Under the pieces are notes generated by a model. It saw nothing but the letters and a program-made list of their open reading frames with translations, was not told the DNA's origin and made no database searches. DNA of 64,000 nt from Planctomycetota bacterium (GTDB taxonomy: Bacteria; Planctomycetota; UBA1135; GCA-002686595). The stretch is taken from contig VGZD01000002.1 in the NCBI GenBank assembly GCA_016872715.1, positions 1-64,000 of the forward strand, written 5' to 3'. The number at the start of each line of letters is the position of its first letter. Position 1 is the stretch's first letter. This document shows, one piece after another, positions 10,652 through 19,395 of the stretch. A program made the position numbers and the translations under genes.

Positions 10652-12991
10652 CTAGGGCGCGTCCGCGGTGCGTCCGCGCAGGCCCAGCAGGGCCCCGAGA
10701 GTGAGCGCCACCAGCCCGAGCACCAGCGCACTCCAACCGAGCCACGAGCCAGCGGAGCCTGACCGCGGCGGCGGCGAGCTCGTCCCGAACCGGAGCGTGC
10801 GCGGCGGTTGCAGGTACTCCTCCTCGCAGCGGGCGGGGACCGCGAGCATGTAGTTCCCCTCTGCCAGCGCACCCTCCGCCAGTGCGCCCTCGCTCGGCGC
10901 GAGCCGCACGCGCGCACCGTCCGTCACCCGCGCGTCGACCTCGGCCGAGAGATACGTCCCAGCGGGGAACGCCGCGCTCGGCACCTGCTCCAACGCCAGC
11001 TCGCGCTCCGCCGCGCCACCCTCGCACCAGTAGGCGCGCAGCGAGCGACCGAGCGTCGGCTCGAACGGGCCGAACTCCAGCGTGCGCGGCGCGCTCCAGC
11101 GCGCACTCGCTCCCATCGCGGAGTGCACACGCCCGCGAGCGAGCGCGCGCACCCACGGCAACCAACGCTCGCTCTGCCGCTCCCAGTCCGGGCTTCCGAG
11201 TGTGCCCGGCAGCGTGGCGAGCACGGCGCAGACTCCCGATCCCGCGGGACGCGCCGCGGCGAGCACGTTCGTCTCGTCGTCCTCGAGCAGCACCGCGTCG
11301 CCGTCGCGCGCGCGCAAACGCAGCGTGCGCACGACCGCAGGCGCGCCAGCCAGCGCTTCGCGCTGCTCCACGACCGCGGCGCCTGCCTGCGACGCGCTCA
11401 CGCGCACCGGACGCGCCTGCTCGAGCCAGCGCTCTTCCACCGTCGCGCGCTCGAGCGCTGCACTGACGTCGGATCCGAGCCGAAGCACGCTGCTGCCGAG
11501 CTCGGGACGCTCGAACGCGCGCAGGAAGTCCAGATCGGGTTCGGCGCCGCCCGCGAGCACGCGCAGTTGCGCACCGGCGCCGCTGAGCCGCTCGAGCGCG
11601 ACGGCGATGCGACCGCGCGCGCTCGGCAAGGCCCGCTGATCGCGTCCGTCGGTCAGGAGCACGACGCGCGCGCTCGAGCGGCGCTCCTCGCGCGCGGAGA
11701 CGAGCTCTTCGAGCACGCCGGGGAGGTCGGTCGGCCCGCTCGGACGCCGCGCCGCCAGCAGCGCTCGCGCACGCTCTGCCCGCTCTCCGGCCAGCGCAGC
11801 GCCGCGTCCGAGCTCGATCGCTCCGGCGAGCCGATCGGTGAAGAAGTGCAGTGTGAGGCGGTCCTCGCGGCGCAGGCGCTCGACCAGCGCGATGGCGGCG
11901 TTGCGCAGCGCGTCGAAGCCCGGCCCGTCCATGCTCCCCGACACGTCGATCAACAGCAGCACGTCGCGCGGCCCGTCGTCCTCCGCGGGTTCGCAGGGCA
12001 GAAACCGCGCGGCGGAATCGGCCGAGCGCGCGTCGAGCCCCGCGAGCAGCGCGCCGCCACCCGCCGCCAACCAACCACCCCCGCGCGCGAGGAACGGCGC
12101 GAGCGCCGCGACATCCACCGCGCGCGGATCGAGGTCGAGCGTCACCAGCAAGTCCGTCTCCGGCGCCAGCGCGTGCACTTGGTCCCAGACGCGCACGCTG
12201 ACGCCCAGCCCCTCGTTCGCGCTCCACGCCTTCGCGAGAGTACGCGCAGCGCCTGCGCAGGCGGCGGAACTCGCCAGCTCGACTTGCAGCGCGCCGCGCG
12301 CACGGACTTGCACGCTGGCGCGATTGTTCTCTGGCACGGCATCCTCGGAGGCGACCAGCTCGACCTCGAGCGCGAGATGTCGAGAGCCGAGCGACCCGAG
12401 TTCGAGGCGCGCCGAGCCGTTCGCGCTCGGTGGCAGTTCGAACGTGCGATCGAGGGCGGGAAGTCCGCGCACTCGCGCCGCGAGCGGTCGATCCGCAGCC
12501 AGTCCGCCGCGCTCCCACTCCAAGCGCGCCACCAGCGGCGCATCCGGCTCGAGTTCCCTCGCCGCCTCGAACGCAACCAGCCGTGGATCAGGTCGATCCG
12601 GGGGCGGAGCGCCGACGAGCTGTGCATGCACGCGCGCGAGCGCCGCACTCGGGTCCGCTCCGGTGTACGAGCCATCGCCGAGAATCCGCACCTGCGCCGC
12701 GCGTCCCTCGGCCGAGGCGAGGCGTTCCGCCGCCAGCAGAGCCGAGGCGAGGTCCGTGGAACCGCGGCGCTCGGGTGCGAGCGCGAACCAGCGCTCGTCG
12801 AACGAAAAATCCGCGGGTTCTGCCGGGCCATACCAGCGCACGACCTCCTGCGCGAACGCGAGGACCGCGAACGCGGCGCCCTCCTCCGCGGCCGCGCGCG
12901 CCTCTCGATCGAGCGTCGTGCGCACCCAGCTCGGCCACGTGCTGCGCACGCGCGTCACGCTGTCGGATAGGTCGAGCAGCACGACGCGCAC
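10652..12991 (-). CDS. Membrane protein with two von Willebrand A domains
   Basis: 779 aa from the GTG at 12991. The first ~100 residues look like a VWA domain with a MIDAS-type DLSDS. A middle VWA domain starts near DVLLLIDVSGSMDGPGFD, with a full DxSxS motif. In between are Ig-like beta strands, and the protein ends in a transmembrane helix (SWLGWSALVLGLVALTLGALLGL). It resembles BatA-like or glutamine-amidotransferase-like VWA proteins. An upstream in-frame CTG at 13114 with an AGGGG Shine-Dalgarno would add 41 residues, including a hydrophobic helix (LAALACGSLLCGAAGWLLGA). That would put a TM at each end and overlap the mnmA stop, so the true product may be 820 aa. Ligand unknown. Confidence 0.78.
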   Translation of the reverse strand: MRVVLLDLSDSVTRVRSTWPSWVRTTLDREARAAAEEGAAFAVLAFAQEVVRWYGPAEPADFSFDERWFALAPERRGSTDLASALLAAERLASAEGRAAQVRILGDGSYTGADPSAALARVHAQLVGAPPPDRPDPRLVAFEAARELEPDAPLVARLEWERGGLAADRPLAARVRGLPALDRTFELPPSANGSARLELGSLGSRHLALEVELVASEDAVPENNRASVQVRARGALQVELASSAACAGAARTLAKAWSANEGLGVSVRVWDQVHALAPETDLLVTLDLDPRAVDVAALAPFLARGGGWLAAGGGALLAGLDARSADSAARFLPCEPAEDDGPRDVLLLIDVSGSMDGPGFDALRNAAIALVERLRREDRLTLHFFTDRLAGAIELGRGAALAGERAERARALLAARRPSGPTDLPGVLEELVSAREERRSSARVVLLTDGRDQRALPSARGRIAVALERLSGAGAQLRVLAGGAEPDLDFLRAFERPELGSSVLRLGSDVSAALERATVEERWLEQARPVRVSASQAGAAVVEQREALAGAPAVVRTLRLRARDGDAVLLEDDETNVLAAARPAGSGVCAVLATLPGTLGSPDWERQSERWLPWVRALARGRVHSAMGASARWSAPRTLEFGPFEPTLGRSLRAYWCEGGAAERELALEQVPSAAFPAGTYLSAEVDARVTDGARVRLAPSEGALAEGALAEGNYMLAVPARCEEEYLQPPRTLRFGTSSPPPRSGSAGSWLGWSALVLGLVALTLGALLGLRGRTADAP

Positions 12992-13106
12992 GACGGGCTC
13001 GCCGCCCCGGCCGCGCCTTGTCGCGCCGAGCAGCCAGCCCGCCGCGCCGCACAGCAGCGAGCCACAGGCGAGGGCGGCCAGCGCAGGCGCGGCGAGACGA
13101 GCGTGA

Positions 13107-14255
13107 CTAGTCAGAACGCCCCTCCCGACGATCGGCGAACGCGATCGCGCTCACGAGCTCGGTCGAGCGAATCCAACCGCCGCCGAGGAGTTGGTCGTCG
13201 CGATAGAACGCGGCACCTTGACCGGGCGTGACGGCCAGCTCCGGCGCGTCGAACACCACGCGCGCGCGCGTGCCGTCGACTTCGATCGTCGCCGCAACCG
13301 GCTGGTGGTGGTAGCGCACCTGCACCTGCGCCCGCAGCGATTCGCGGGAGGCGACGTCGATGCCCAGCCAGTTGAGCTCCTCGACCTGCATCGCGCGCGC
13401 GCAGCACTCCTCGCGGCTGCCGAGCACGACCGTTCCGCTCGCGGGATCGAGCGCGACCACATACAGCGGCGTCGCCCCCGCGACCCCGTGGCCGCGGCGC
13501 TGTCCGACCGTGAAATGCTCGGTGCCCTCGTGCGATCCGAGCACGCGCCCCGCCGTGTCGACCAGCCTGCCCGCATGGGTCGGCAATCCGCGCTCCGCGA
13601 AGAGCTTGCGGTAGTCGTCGCCGGGCACGAAGCAGATCTCCTGACTGTCGGCCTTCTGCGCCGTGCGCAGCCCAGCCGCGGCCGCGAGCTCGCGCACGCG
13701 GGGCTTTTCGTAGCCGCCCAGCGGCAGACGCGCGCGAGCGAGATGACGCTCGGCCACGCTGAAGAGCTGGTAGCTCTGGTCCTTCTTGCGATCGACGCCA
13801 CGGCGCAGCAACACGCGTCCGTCCCGCACGTCCAAGCGCGCGTAGTGGCCCGTGGCGACGCCCTCGCACTCGAGCTCGTCGGCGAAGTCGAGCAGACGCT
13901 GGAACTTCAGGTCGCGGTTGCAGATCGCGCACGGATTGGGCGTGCGACCGGCGGCGTATTCGGCGAGGAAGTAGCGGATGATCCCGCCGAACTCCGCCTT
14001 CAGATCGACGGCCTGAAAGGGAATTCCGAGCGCACCCGCGACCATGCGGGCGTCCCGAGCGTCGGAGACCGAGCAGCAGGACTTCTTGTGGGACTCGGAG
14101 GCCTCGACATGGACCCCATTGCGCATGAACAGCCCGACGAGGGGGTGCCCCGCCCCGTGCAGCAGGTGCGCGGCGACCGAGCTGTCGACGCCGCCGCTCA
14201 TGGCGACGACGACCCGCGCCTTGGGAGCGAAGGTGGAAACGAACGTGGGGTCCAT
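13107..14255 (-). CDS. mnmA: tRNA-specific 2-thiouridylase
   Basis: MnmA, 382 aa, inserts sulfur at U34 (s2U) of tRNA-Lys, -Glu and -Gln using ATP and a sulfur relay. The PP-loop SGGVDS is at residues 20-25. The catalytic/persulfide cysteines lie in TPNPCAICN and ADSQEICFVPG. A central insertion and C-terminal OB-like domain follow at normal length. Together with mnmG at 17.1-19.0 kb it provides both wobble-uridine modifications (s2 and the cmnm5-type side chain). Its stop overlaps the putative CTG start of the VWA protein downstream, suggesting translational coupling. Confidence 0.96.
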   Translation of the reverse strand: MDPTFVSTFAPKARVVVAMSGGVDSSVAAHLLHGAGHPLVGLFMRNGVHVEASESHKKSCCSVSDARDARMVAGALGIPFQAVDLKAEFGGIIRYFLAEYAAGRTPNPCAICNRDLKFQRLLDFADELECEGVATGHYARLDVRDGRVLLRRGVDRKKDQSYQLFSVAERHLARARLPLGGYEKPRVRELAAAAGLRTAQKADSQEICFVPGDDYRKLFAERGLPTHAGRLVDTAGRVLGSHEGTEHFTVGQRRGHGVAGATPLYVVALDPASGTVVLGSREECCARAMQVEELNWLGIDVASRESLRAQVQVRYHHQPVAATIEVDGTRARVVFDAPELAVTPGQGAAFYRDDQLLGGGWIRSTELVSAIAFADRREGRSD

Positions 14256-14376
14256 CGCGCTGGAATGGGGCGCCTCGCCGCCGCCGTGGCCCGGGCTTGG
14301 TCGCGGGCTTGGATTCTAGTAGCTTCTTCGCCCCTTTCCGCGCTCGACCCCGCCGAACCCGACGCCTCCCCACCCC

Positions 14377-14754
14377 ATGAACCTCGCGACGATCGTCTCC
14401 TCCACCCTCCTCGCCCGCATCCAAGAGGCGACCGCCGCGACGAGCGGCGAGAGCTCCACGACCCCGCCGAACGCTCCGACGGCGACGTGGGTCGACACGC
14501 TGATGCAGTTCGCCCCGATGATCGCGATCTTCGCGATCTTCTACTTCGTCCTGATTCGCCCCGAACGCGCCCAGCGCAAGAAGCGCGAGGAGATGCTGAC
14601 CAAGATGGTCAAGGGCGACAAGGTCATGACCACCGGCGGCATGTTCGGCACGATCGCGGCCCTCTCGGACAAGGAAGTGACGCTCGAGATCGCGGACGGC
14701 GTGCGCGTGAAGTTCGTGCGCCAGTCGATTCAGGAAGTTCGAAACGAGCAGTAG
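14377..14754 (+). CDS. yajC: Preprotein translocase accessory subunit YajC
   Basis: 125-aa YajC-type protein. One membrane helix (about 43-62, ending YFVLIRPERAQRKKREEML) is followed by a small cytoplasmic beta-rich domain with the conserved GDKVMTTGGMFGTI and SDKEVTLEIADGVRVKF. YajC associates with SecDF at the Sec translocon. The ~40-residue Ser/Thr-rich N-terminus before the helix is longer than in E. coli. No secD/secF follows; instead a yraN-like gene starts at once, which is unusual for a yajC neighbourhood. Confidence 0.93.
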   Translation: MNLATIVSSTLLARIQEATAATSGESSTTPPNAPTATWVDTLMQFAPMIAIFAIFYFVLIRPERAQRKKREEMLTKMVKGDKVMTTGGMFGTIAALSDKEVTLEIADGVRVKFVRQSIQEVRNEQ

Positions 14755-14762
14755 TCGCGCGC

Positions 14763-15248
14763 CTGCGCCAGTGGCTGTGCCGCTGGAGCCCCACGGCCGC
14801 GTCCGGCGCGAGAGCGCTCGGCCGTCGGGCCGAGGACTTCGCGCGCGCCGCGCTCGAGGCGCGCGGCTGGCGCTGTCTGGGGCAGCGCGTCCGCACTCCG
14901 CAGGGCGAGCTCGACCTCGTCTTGGAACGGGGCAACGTCTGGATCTGCGTCGAAGTGAAGAGCGGTCGTTGGCTCGCTGGAGACGCGGGCCACCGCCCCG
15001 GCGAGCACTACTCGGTGCGACAGGCGCAGCGCCAAGAGCGGGCCGCCCACGCCTTGGCGCGGCAGCTCGGGCGAAGCCCTCCGCAACGCTGGCTCGTCGA
15101 GCTGCGCTTCGATGCCCACTCGCGCTGCCGGAGCGAGCGCTGGACGCGCGTGGATGTCGCATTGCGGGGCTTCGGACGAGCATCGGGCCGAGCATCGGGC
15201 CGAGCACTGGATCGGGGGCGGTGGCGCGCACCGTGGCGCGGCGCGTGA
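14763..15248 (+). CDS. YraN/UPF0102-like endonuclease-fold protein
   Basis: The translated segment from about 14763 gives ALGRRAEDFARAALEARGW, then QRVRTPQGELDLVLERGNVW and ICVEVKSGRW. These are the UPF0102 (YraN) hallmarks: a GExD...EVK restriction-endonuclease-like core in a protein of ~120-160 aa. No ATG, GTG or TTG exists in frame between the yajC region and the conserved start. Only CTG codons at 14763 and 14775 are available, so the start is uncertain and a CTG start or an undetected frameshift is possible. The C-terminal tail is repeat-derived (GRASGRASGRALD, from 12-bp repeats near 15180). The family function is not firmly established. Confidence 0.7.
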   Translation: MRQWLCRWSPTAASGARALGRRAEDFARAALEARGWRCLGQRVRTPQGELDLVLERGNVWICVEVKSGRWLAGDAGHRPGEHYSVRQAQRQERAAHALARQLGRSPPQRWLVELRFDAHSRCRSERWTRVDVALRGFGRASGRASGRALDRGRWRAPWRGA

Positions 15249-15352
15249 GGGAAAATTCGTCCAGCGCGTCGGTCGTGACGCCCCCGGGCGCAGTCAACCC
15301 GCCTGCGTAGCTCGGCCGATGGACCGGACCCCACCTGTCCCTAGAATCCGCC

Positions 15353-15391
15353 CGCCGCGTCGGTCCGCCGCGTCGGCCCGCCGCGTCGACC
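15353..15391. repeat. 13-bp x 3 tandem repeat before the sugar transferase
   Basis: Three head-to-tail copies of CGCCGCGTCGGTC (last bases vary: gtc, gcc, acc) lie in the 173-bp gap between the yraN-like gene and the sugar transferase start at 15422. They are non-coding and 31 bp upstream of the start codon. They look like a slipped-strand duplication; no function is implied. Confidence 0.6.
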
Positions 15392-15421
15392 CGCCCCCGA
15401 GGGCGGCCGTCCCCCGTCCCC

Positions 15422-17077
15422 ATGCTCCGCGTCCTCCGCCACTATCTGCCGCTGCGCCGCGCGCTCCTCTTGTTCAGCGAGACGGCGCTGCTCACGGCCA
15501 CCTTGAGCGTGATGATGGCCGCGCATCTGACGCGTCCCAGCGGCGTGGTGATCCGACGCGTGATCGATGACGGAATGGGACCGGAGACGGCCCAGTGGCG
15601 CTGCTGGATCTCGGCCTTCTTGGTGGCGGTCCTGAGCCAGTTCGCGATCGCGTTCAACGAGCTGTACGACTTCCGCGTGTCGGCCTCGCGCTACGACCGC
15701 GCCGCCCGTTTCGTCGGATCCGCCGGCAGCGCGATCGCGCTCGCGGTGGTGACGGTGCTGCTCGCGCGCACGTGGGACCTCCAGCGCGTGCTCGACTTCC
15801 CCGGCCTCACGACGTCTCAGCTGCTGCGCACGCTCGTGTTCGCGCTGTTGATCGGCTTCTCGCTGCTGTACTTCTGGCGCCACCTGTTCCACGCTTCGCT
15901 GCGCCGCTGGAACTTCAACCAGCGCGTGCTCGTCCTCGGTGCAGGAGCACAGGCGCGCTCGCTCGCGCACGTGATCGCCGAGCACCCGGATGCGGGCTAC
16001 GAAGTGGTGGGCCTCGTTCCGGAGGGTGACACCCACGGCGCACTCCGCGCCACCGCGCGCGAGAACCGCGAGAGCCGCTCGGCGGCGGGACGGGACAGCG
16101 GCGCTGGCACGCGAGCGGTGACGCTGAGCGATGCAATCGAGACCTTGAGCGAAGCGTCGCTGGCCGCGCTGCTGCTCCCGCCGCTCGCGCGGCCAGAGTC
16201 CGATGCGACGCGCGGCGGGGAGGGCGCTGCGCGCGGCGGGGAGGGCGCTGCGCGCAGCGGGGCGAGCGCGAGCCTGCTCGCGCTGGTGCAGCGCCTCGGT
16301 GTCGATGTGGTCGCCGTCGCGCTCGAGGATCGCCGCGGCAACTTGCCGACCGACGACCTGCTGCGCTGCCGCCTCGCCGGCATCGGCGTGCGCGAGCGCG
16401 AATCGATCTACGAGCAAGTCACGGGCAAGCTCGCCGTGGAGGCGATGCGGCCGTCGTACCTGATCTTCAACGAGGGCTTCAGCCGCTCGCAACGCGCCGA
16501 TCTCGCCAAGCGCGCGGCCGACATCGTGCTGGCCGGAATCGGCATCGTGCTGACGTGGCCGCTGATGCTCTTCACCGCGCTGATCGTGCGCCTCGATTCC
16601 AAGGGACCGGCGCTCTTCAGCCAAGAGCGCGTCGGCCTCAACGGCGCGCGGTTCACGCTCTACAAGTTCCGCAGCATGCGCACCGACGCGGAGAAGACCA
16701 CCGGTCCCGTGTGGGCGCAGAAGGACGACCCGCGCATCACGCGCACCGGTCGCTTCATTCGCAAGGCGCGCCTCGACGAGCTGCCGCAGCTCTTCAACGT
16801 GCTGTGGGGCCACATGTCGCTCGTCGGGCCGCGCCCTGAACGGCAAGTCTTCTGCGACGACCTCGCGCGCCAGATCCCCTATTACAACCAGCGCCACATC
16901 GTGAAGCCCGGCGTCACCGGCTGGGCGCAGATCAACTACCCGTACGGCAACACCGTGCAGGACGCCTTGCAGAAGCTCCAGTACGACCTGTTCTACATCA
17001 AGAACCAGTCCCTCCCGTTCGACCTCTCGATCCTGTTCCAGACGATCAAGACGGTCGTGCTCCGCAAGGGCACCTGA
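15422..17077 (+). CDS. Polyprenyl-phosphate sugar-1-phosphate transferase (exopolysaccharide initiation)
   Basis: 551-aa initiating glycosyltransferase of the bacterial sugar transferase (WbaP/EpsB-like) class that loads a sugar-1-phosphate onto undecaprenyl phosphate for exopolysaccharide synthesis. The N-terminal half has about four hydrophobic helices and a Rossmann-like CoA-binding-type region (VLVLGAGAQARSLAHVIAE). The C-terminal ~200 residues hold the catalytic domain: a membrane-inserting helix, then YKFRSMRTDAEKTTGPVWA, RKARLDELPQLFNVLWGHMS and LVGPRPER. Around residue 262 is a low-complexity insert, RGGEGAARGGEGAARSGASA, made by 21-bp repeats. The overall form matches the sugar transferases associated with PEP-CTERM/exosortase loci, but no exosortase is in this window. 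Confidence 0.9.
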   Translation: MLRVLRHYLPLRRALLLFSETALLTATLSVMMAAHLTRPSGVVIRRVIDDGMGPETAQWRCWISAFLVAVLSQFAIAFNELYDFRVSASRYDRAARFVGSAGSAIALAVVTVLLARTWDLQRVLDFPGLTTSQLLRTLVFALLIGFSLLYFWRHLFHASLRRWNFNQRVLVLGAGAQARSLAHVIAEHPDAGYEVVGLVPEGDTHGALRATARENRESRSAAGRDSGAGTRAVTLSDAIETLSEASLAALLLPPLARPESDATRGGEGAARGGEGAARSGASASLLALVQRLGVDVVAVALEDRRGNLPTDDLLRCRLAGIGVRERESIYEQVTGKLAVEAMRPSYLIFNEGFSRSQRADLAKRAADIVLAGIGIVLTWPLMLFTALIVRLDSKGPALFSQERVGLNGARFTLYKFRSMRTDAEKTTGPVWAQKDDPRITRTGRFIRKARLDELPQLFNVLWGHMSLVGPRPERQVFCDDLARQIPYYNQRHIVKPGVTGWAQINYPYGNTVQDALQKLQYDLFYIKNQSLPFDLSILFQTIKTVVLRKGT

Positions 17078-17086
17078 GCGCGAGCT

Positions 17087-18973
17087 TCAGCCGCCGCGCG
17101 CGCGCTGCACGTGGATGGCGAGCAGCGCGACGTCGGGCGGGCGCACGCCCGCGATGCGCGAGGCCTGACCCAACGTGCGAGGCCGCACCGCCGCGAGACG
17201 AGCGCGCGCCTCGTTGCCCAAGCCGCGCAGCGCGCCGTAGTCGAGCTCGCGCGGAATCTCGACCTCCTCCTGACGGCGCAGGCGCTCGACCTGCTCGCGT
17301 TCGCGCGCGATGTAACCGGCGTACTTCACGTCCCCCTCGATCGCGGCTCGCTCGTCGATGCCAAGCCCCAGCTCGCGCAGCGGCGCGCATTCGCGCTCGA
17401 TCGTCGCCACGTCGATCTCGGGACGGCGCAGGACCTCGCCCCAGGTGCGACCACCGTGCGCCGCGGAGCGTTCCGCGCCGAGCAGCGCGAGCGCCGCCGC
17501 CAGTCGCGCCTCGCGCGCGGCCAGACGCTCGGCCGCGGACGCGTCGGCGAGACCGAGTCGCACGGCGATCGGCACGAGACGTCGATCCGCGTTGTCGGAA
17601 CGCAGGAGCAGGCGGTGCTCCGCGCGCGACGTGAACATGCGGTAGGGCTCCGTCGGCACCGAGACGACGAGGTCGTCGACCAACACGCCGATGTAGGCCT
17701 CGTCGCGGCGCAGCACCAAGGGCGCGCGCTCCTGCGCCCACAGCGCGGCATTGGCGCCGGCGATCAAGCCCTGCGCCGCGGCCTCTTCATAGCCCGACGT
17801 CCCGTTGATCTGACCCGCGAGGAACAGGCCGGACACCGCGCGCACCGCGAGCGTGCGATCGATCTGGAAGGGGAGCACGTAGTCGTACTCCACCGCGTAG
17901 CCCTCGCGCAGGAACACGGCCCCTTCGAGGCCTGGAATCGTGCGCACGAAGGCGTGCTGCACCTCGCGCGGCAGCGACGTCGACACTCCGTTGGCGTACA
18001 CCACGTCGGTGTCGAGGCCTTCGGGCTCGAGGAAGATCGGGTGGCTCTGCTTGTCGGCGAAGCGCATGACCTTGTCTTCGACCGACGGGCAGTAGCGCGG
18101 CCCGACGCCCTGAATGCGTCCGGCGTACATCGGCGCGCGGTGGATGTTGGCGCGAATGATCTCGTGGGTCGCCGCGGTGGTGTGCGTGAGGTGGCAGAGG
18201 ATCTGCGGCAGCGTCGGAAAGCGCGCGCGATCGGTGGCGAAGGAAAACGGCTGCGCCAGCGCGTCGCCGGGCTGCTCCGACAGTCGTTCGAGGCGCAGCG
18301 AGGCGCGCGCGAGCCGCGGCGGCGTGCCGGTCTTGAGCCGACCGAGCGCGAGTCCGAGCGCCGCGAGATCCGCGGACACGCCGGTGGCGCTCGCCTCGCC
18401 GACGCGCCCGCCCGACGAGCGCTCTTCGCCCGTGTGCATCACGGCGCGCAAGAACGTGCCCGTCGTGATCACCACCGCATCGGCTTGGAGCTCGCGCCCG
18501 TCGGCCAGCCGCACGCCGCGCACTCCCTTGACCTCCCCGCGCGCGTGGAGCAACAGGCCGTCGACCGTGCTCTCGATCACGCGCACTTGCGGCGCCGCCA
18601 CCACGCACCGCGTCGCGGCCTCGCGATAGCGATGTCGATCGGACTGGCAGCGCGGTCCCTGCGCCGCCACGCCCTTGCCCGTGCCGAGCACCTTGAACTG
18701 GATGCCCGTGGCGTCAGCGAGTTCCCCCATCGCACCACCGAGCGCGTCGACTTCGCGCACCAGTTGCCCCTTGCCCAGCCCACCGATCGCTGGGTTGCAA
18801 CTCATCTCGCCGATGCGATCGGCGCGCATCGTGACGAGCGTCACCTCGGCGTTGAGCCGCGCGGCCGCCAGCGTGGCTTCGACGCCGGCGTGGCCGCCCC
18901 CGACGACCACCACGCGCGCGACGGCGGCGGCGCGCGGCGGCGGCGGATGGGCATGGGTGGCAGCGCTCGACAT
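17087..18973 (-). CDS. mnmG: tRNA uridine-5-carboxymethylaminomethyl modification enzyme
   Basis: MnmG (GidA), 628 aa, the FAD-dependent partner of MnmE that builds the cmnm5/nm5 side chain on wobble U34. The FAD-binding [14 protein letters not shown] is near residue 24. Family signatures [32 protein letters not shown] and [21 protein letters not shown] are all intact. The C-terminal helical domain that contacts tRNA is complete. Start ATG at 18973 fits the family length; the upstream open frame is low complexity. It is convergent with the sugar transferase (9 bp apart). mnmE is not in this window. Confidence 0.96.
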   Translation of the reverse strand: MSSAATHAHPPPPRAAAVARVVVVGGGHAGVEATLAAARLNAEVTLVTMRADRIGEMSCNPAIGGLGKGQLVREVDALGGAMGELADATGIQFKVLGTGKGVAAQGPRCQSDRHRYREAATRCVVAAPQVRVIESTVDGLLLHARGEVKGVRGVRLADGRELQADAVVITTGTFLRAVMHTGEERSSGGRVGEASATGVSADLAALGLALGRLKTGTPPRLARASLRLERLSEQPGDALAQPFSFATDRARFPTLPQILCHLTHTTAATHEIIRANIHRAPMYAGRIQGVGPRYCPSVEDKVMRFADKQSHPIFLEPEGLDTDVVYANGVSTSLPREVQHAFVRTIPGLEGAVFLREGYAVEYDYVLPFQIDRTLAVRAVSGLFLAGQINGTSGYEEAAAQGLIAGANAALWAQERAPLVLRRDEAYIGVLVDDLVVSVPTEPYRMFTSRAEHRLLLRSDNADRRLVPIAVRLGLADASAAERLAAREARLAAALALLGAERSAAHGGRTWGEVLRRPEIDVATIERECAPLRELGLGIDERAAIEGDVKYAGYIAREREQVERLRRQEEVEIPRELDYGALRGLGNEARARLAAVRPRTLGQASRIAGVRPPDVALLAIHVQRARGG

Positions 18974-19038
18974 CGGGCCGAAGATTGAACACCATCGGAC
19001 GCCCCGCGTCAGCCTCGCCCTGCGCGCGCGCAACGAAG

Positions 19039-19065
19039 CCGTTTCCGCGTTCCAAGCGGAAACGG
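19039..19065. other. Perfect inverted repeat upstream of mnmG
   Basis: CCGTTTCCGC and its exact reverse complement GCGGAAACGG are separated by 7 nt. The hairpin/palindrome lies 66 bp upstream of the mnmG start, in a 422-bp gap (18974-19395) between mnmG and the HEAT/TPR gene. It has no T-run and sits upstream of the divergent units, so an operator or RNA hairpin in a leader is more likely than a terminator. This gap otherwise contains only one weak small ORF (19124-19327). Confidence 0.5.
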
Positions 19066-19123
19066 GCCAAAACCCGGGCCGGGCTCGCTTGCGGGGGGGC
19101 CCGACGTCGAACAGGGCAGTCGC

Positions 19124-19327
19124 ATGTTGAATTTGATCTTTCGCCAGCGCGCGCGCATGGCGGCCGTCTACGGTCGCGTGTCGCCGGGAGAACTCGCGGG
19201 CGAGCGCTTCGCCACGCTTCGAGGAGTGCCTGCCAAGGCGCCGCGCCGCCACGGGCAAGTCGGCCGCAAGGGCCAGTCCACGGTCGCCCTTCCGATGCCT
19301 CGTCGCACGCGCCCCAAGGCCGCCTAG
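19124..19327 (+). CDS. Possible small basic protein (weak call)
   Basis: A 67-codon frame beginning [20 protein letters not shown] and ending [11 protein letters not shown], with 17 Arg/Lys residues. It has no recognisable family and only a poor Shine-Dalgarno. It is the only sizeable plus-strand frame in the gap between mnmG and the HEAT/TPR protein, ending 68 bp before that gene. High-GC DNA produces such frames by chance, so it may be non-coding. Confidence 0.25.
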   Translation: MLNLIFRQRARMAAVYGRVSPGELAGERFATLRGVPAKAPRRHGQVGRKGQSTVALPMPRRTRPKAA

Positions 19328-19395
19328 GGCCTGCGCGCGATCCGCCCGCGAAGAGCACTCTGGGTCGGCTCGCGAAGGCGGGCTAGGATGCACCC

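Noticed and set aside
9420..12518. Very long minus-strand open frame opposite and across the HEAT/VWA region
   Set aside because: It is out of frame with the clearly recognisable VWA protein on the same strand, consists of Arg/Ala/Gly low-complexity sequence and shows no family motif. It is a GC-driven shadow.
13191..14762. Open plus-strand frame running through mnmA and yajC into the yraN-like region
   Set aside because: Both genes are clearly coded in other frames; only the end of this frame has UPF0102 motifs.
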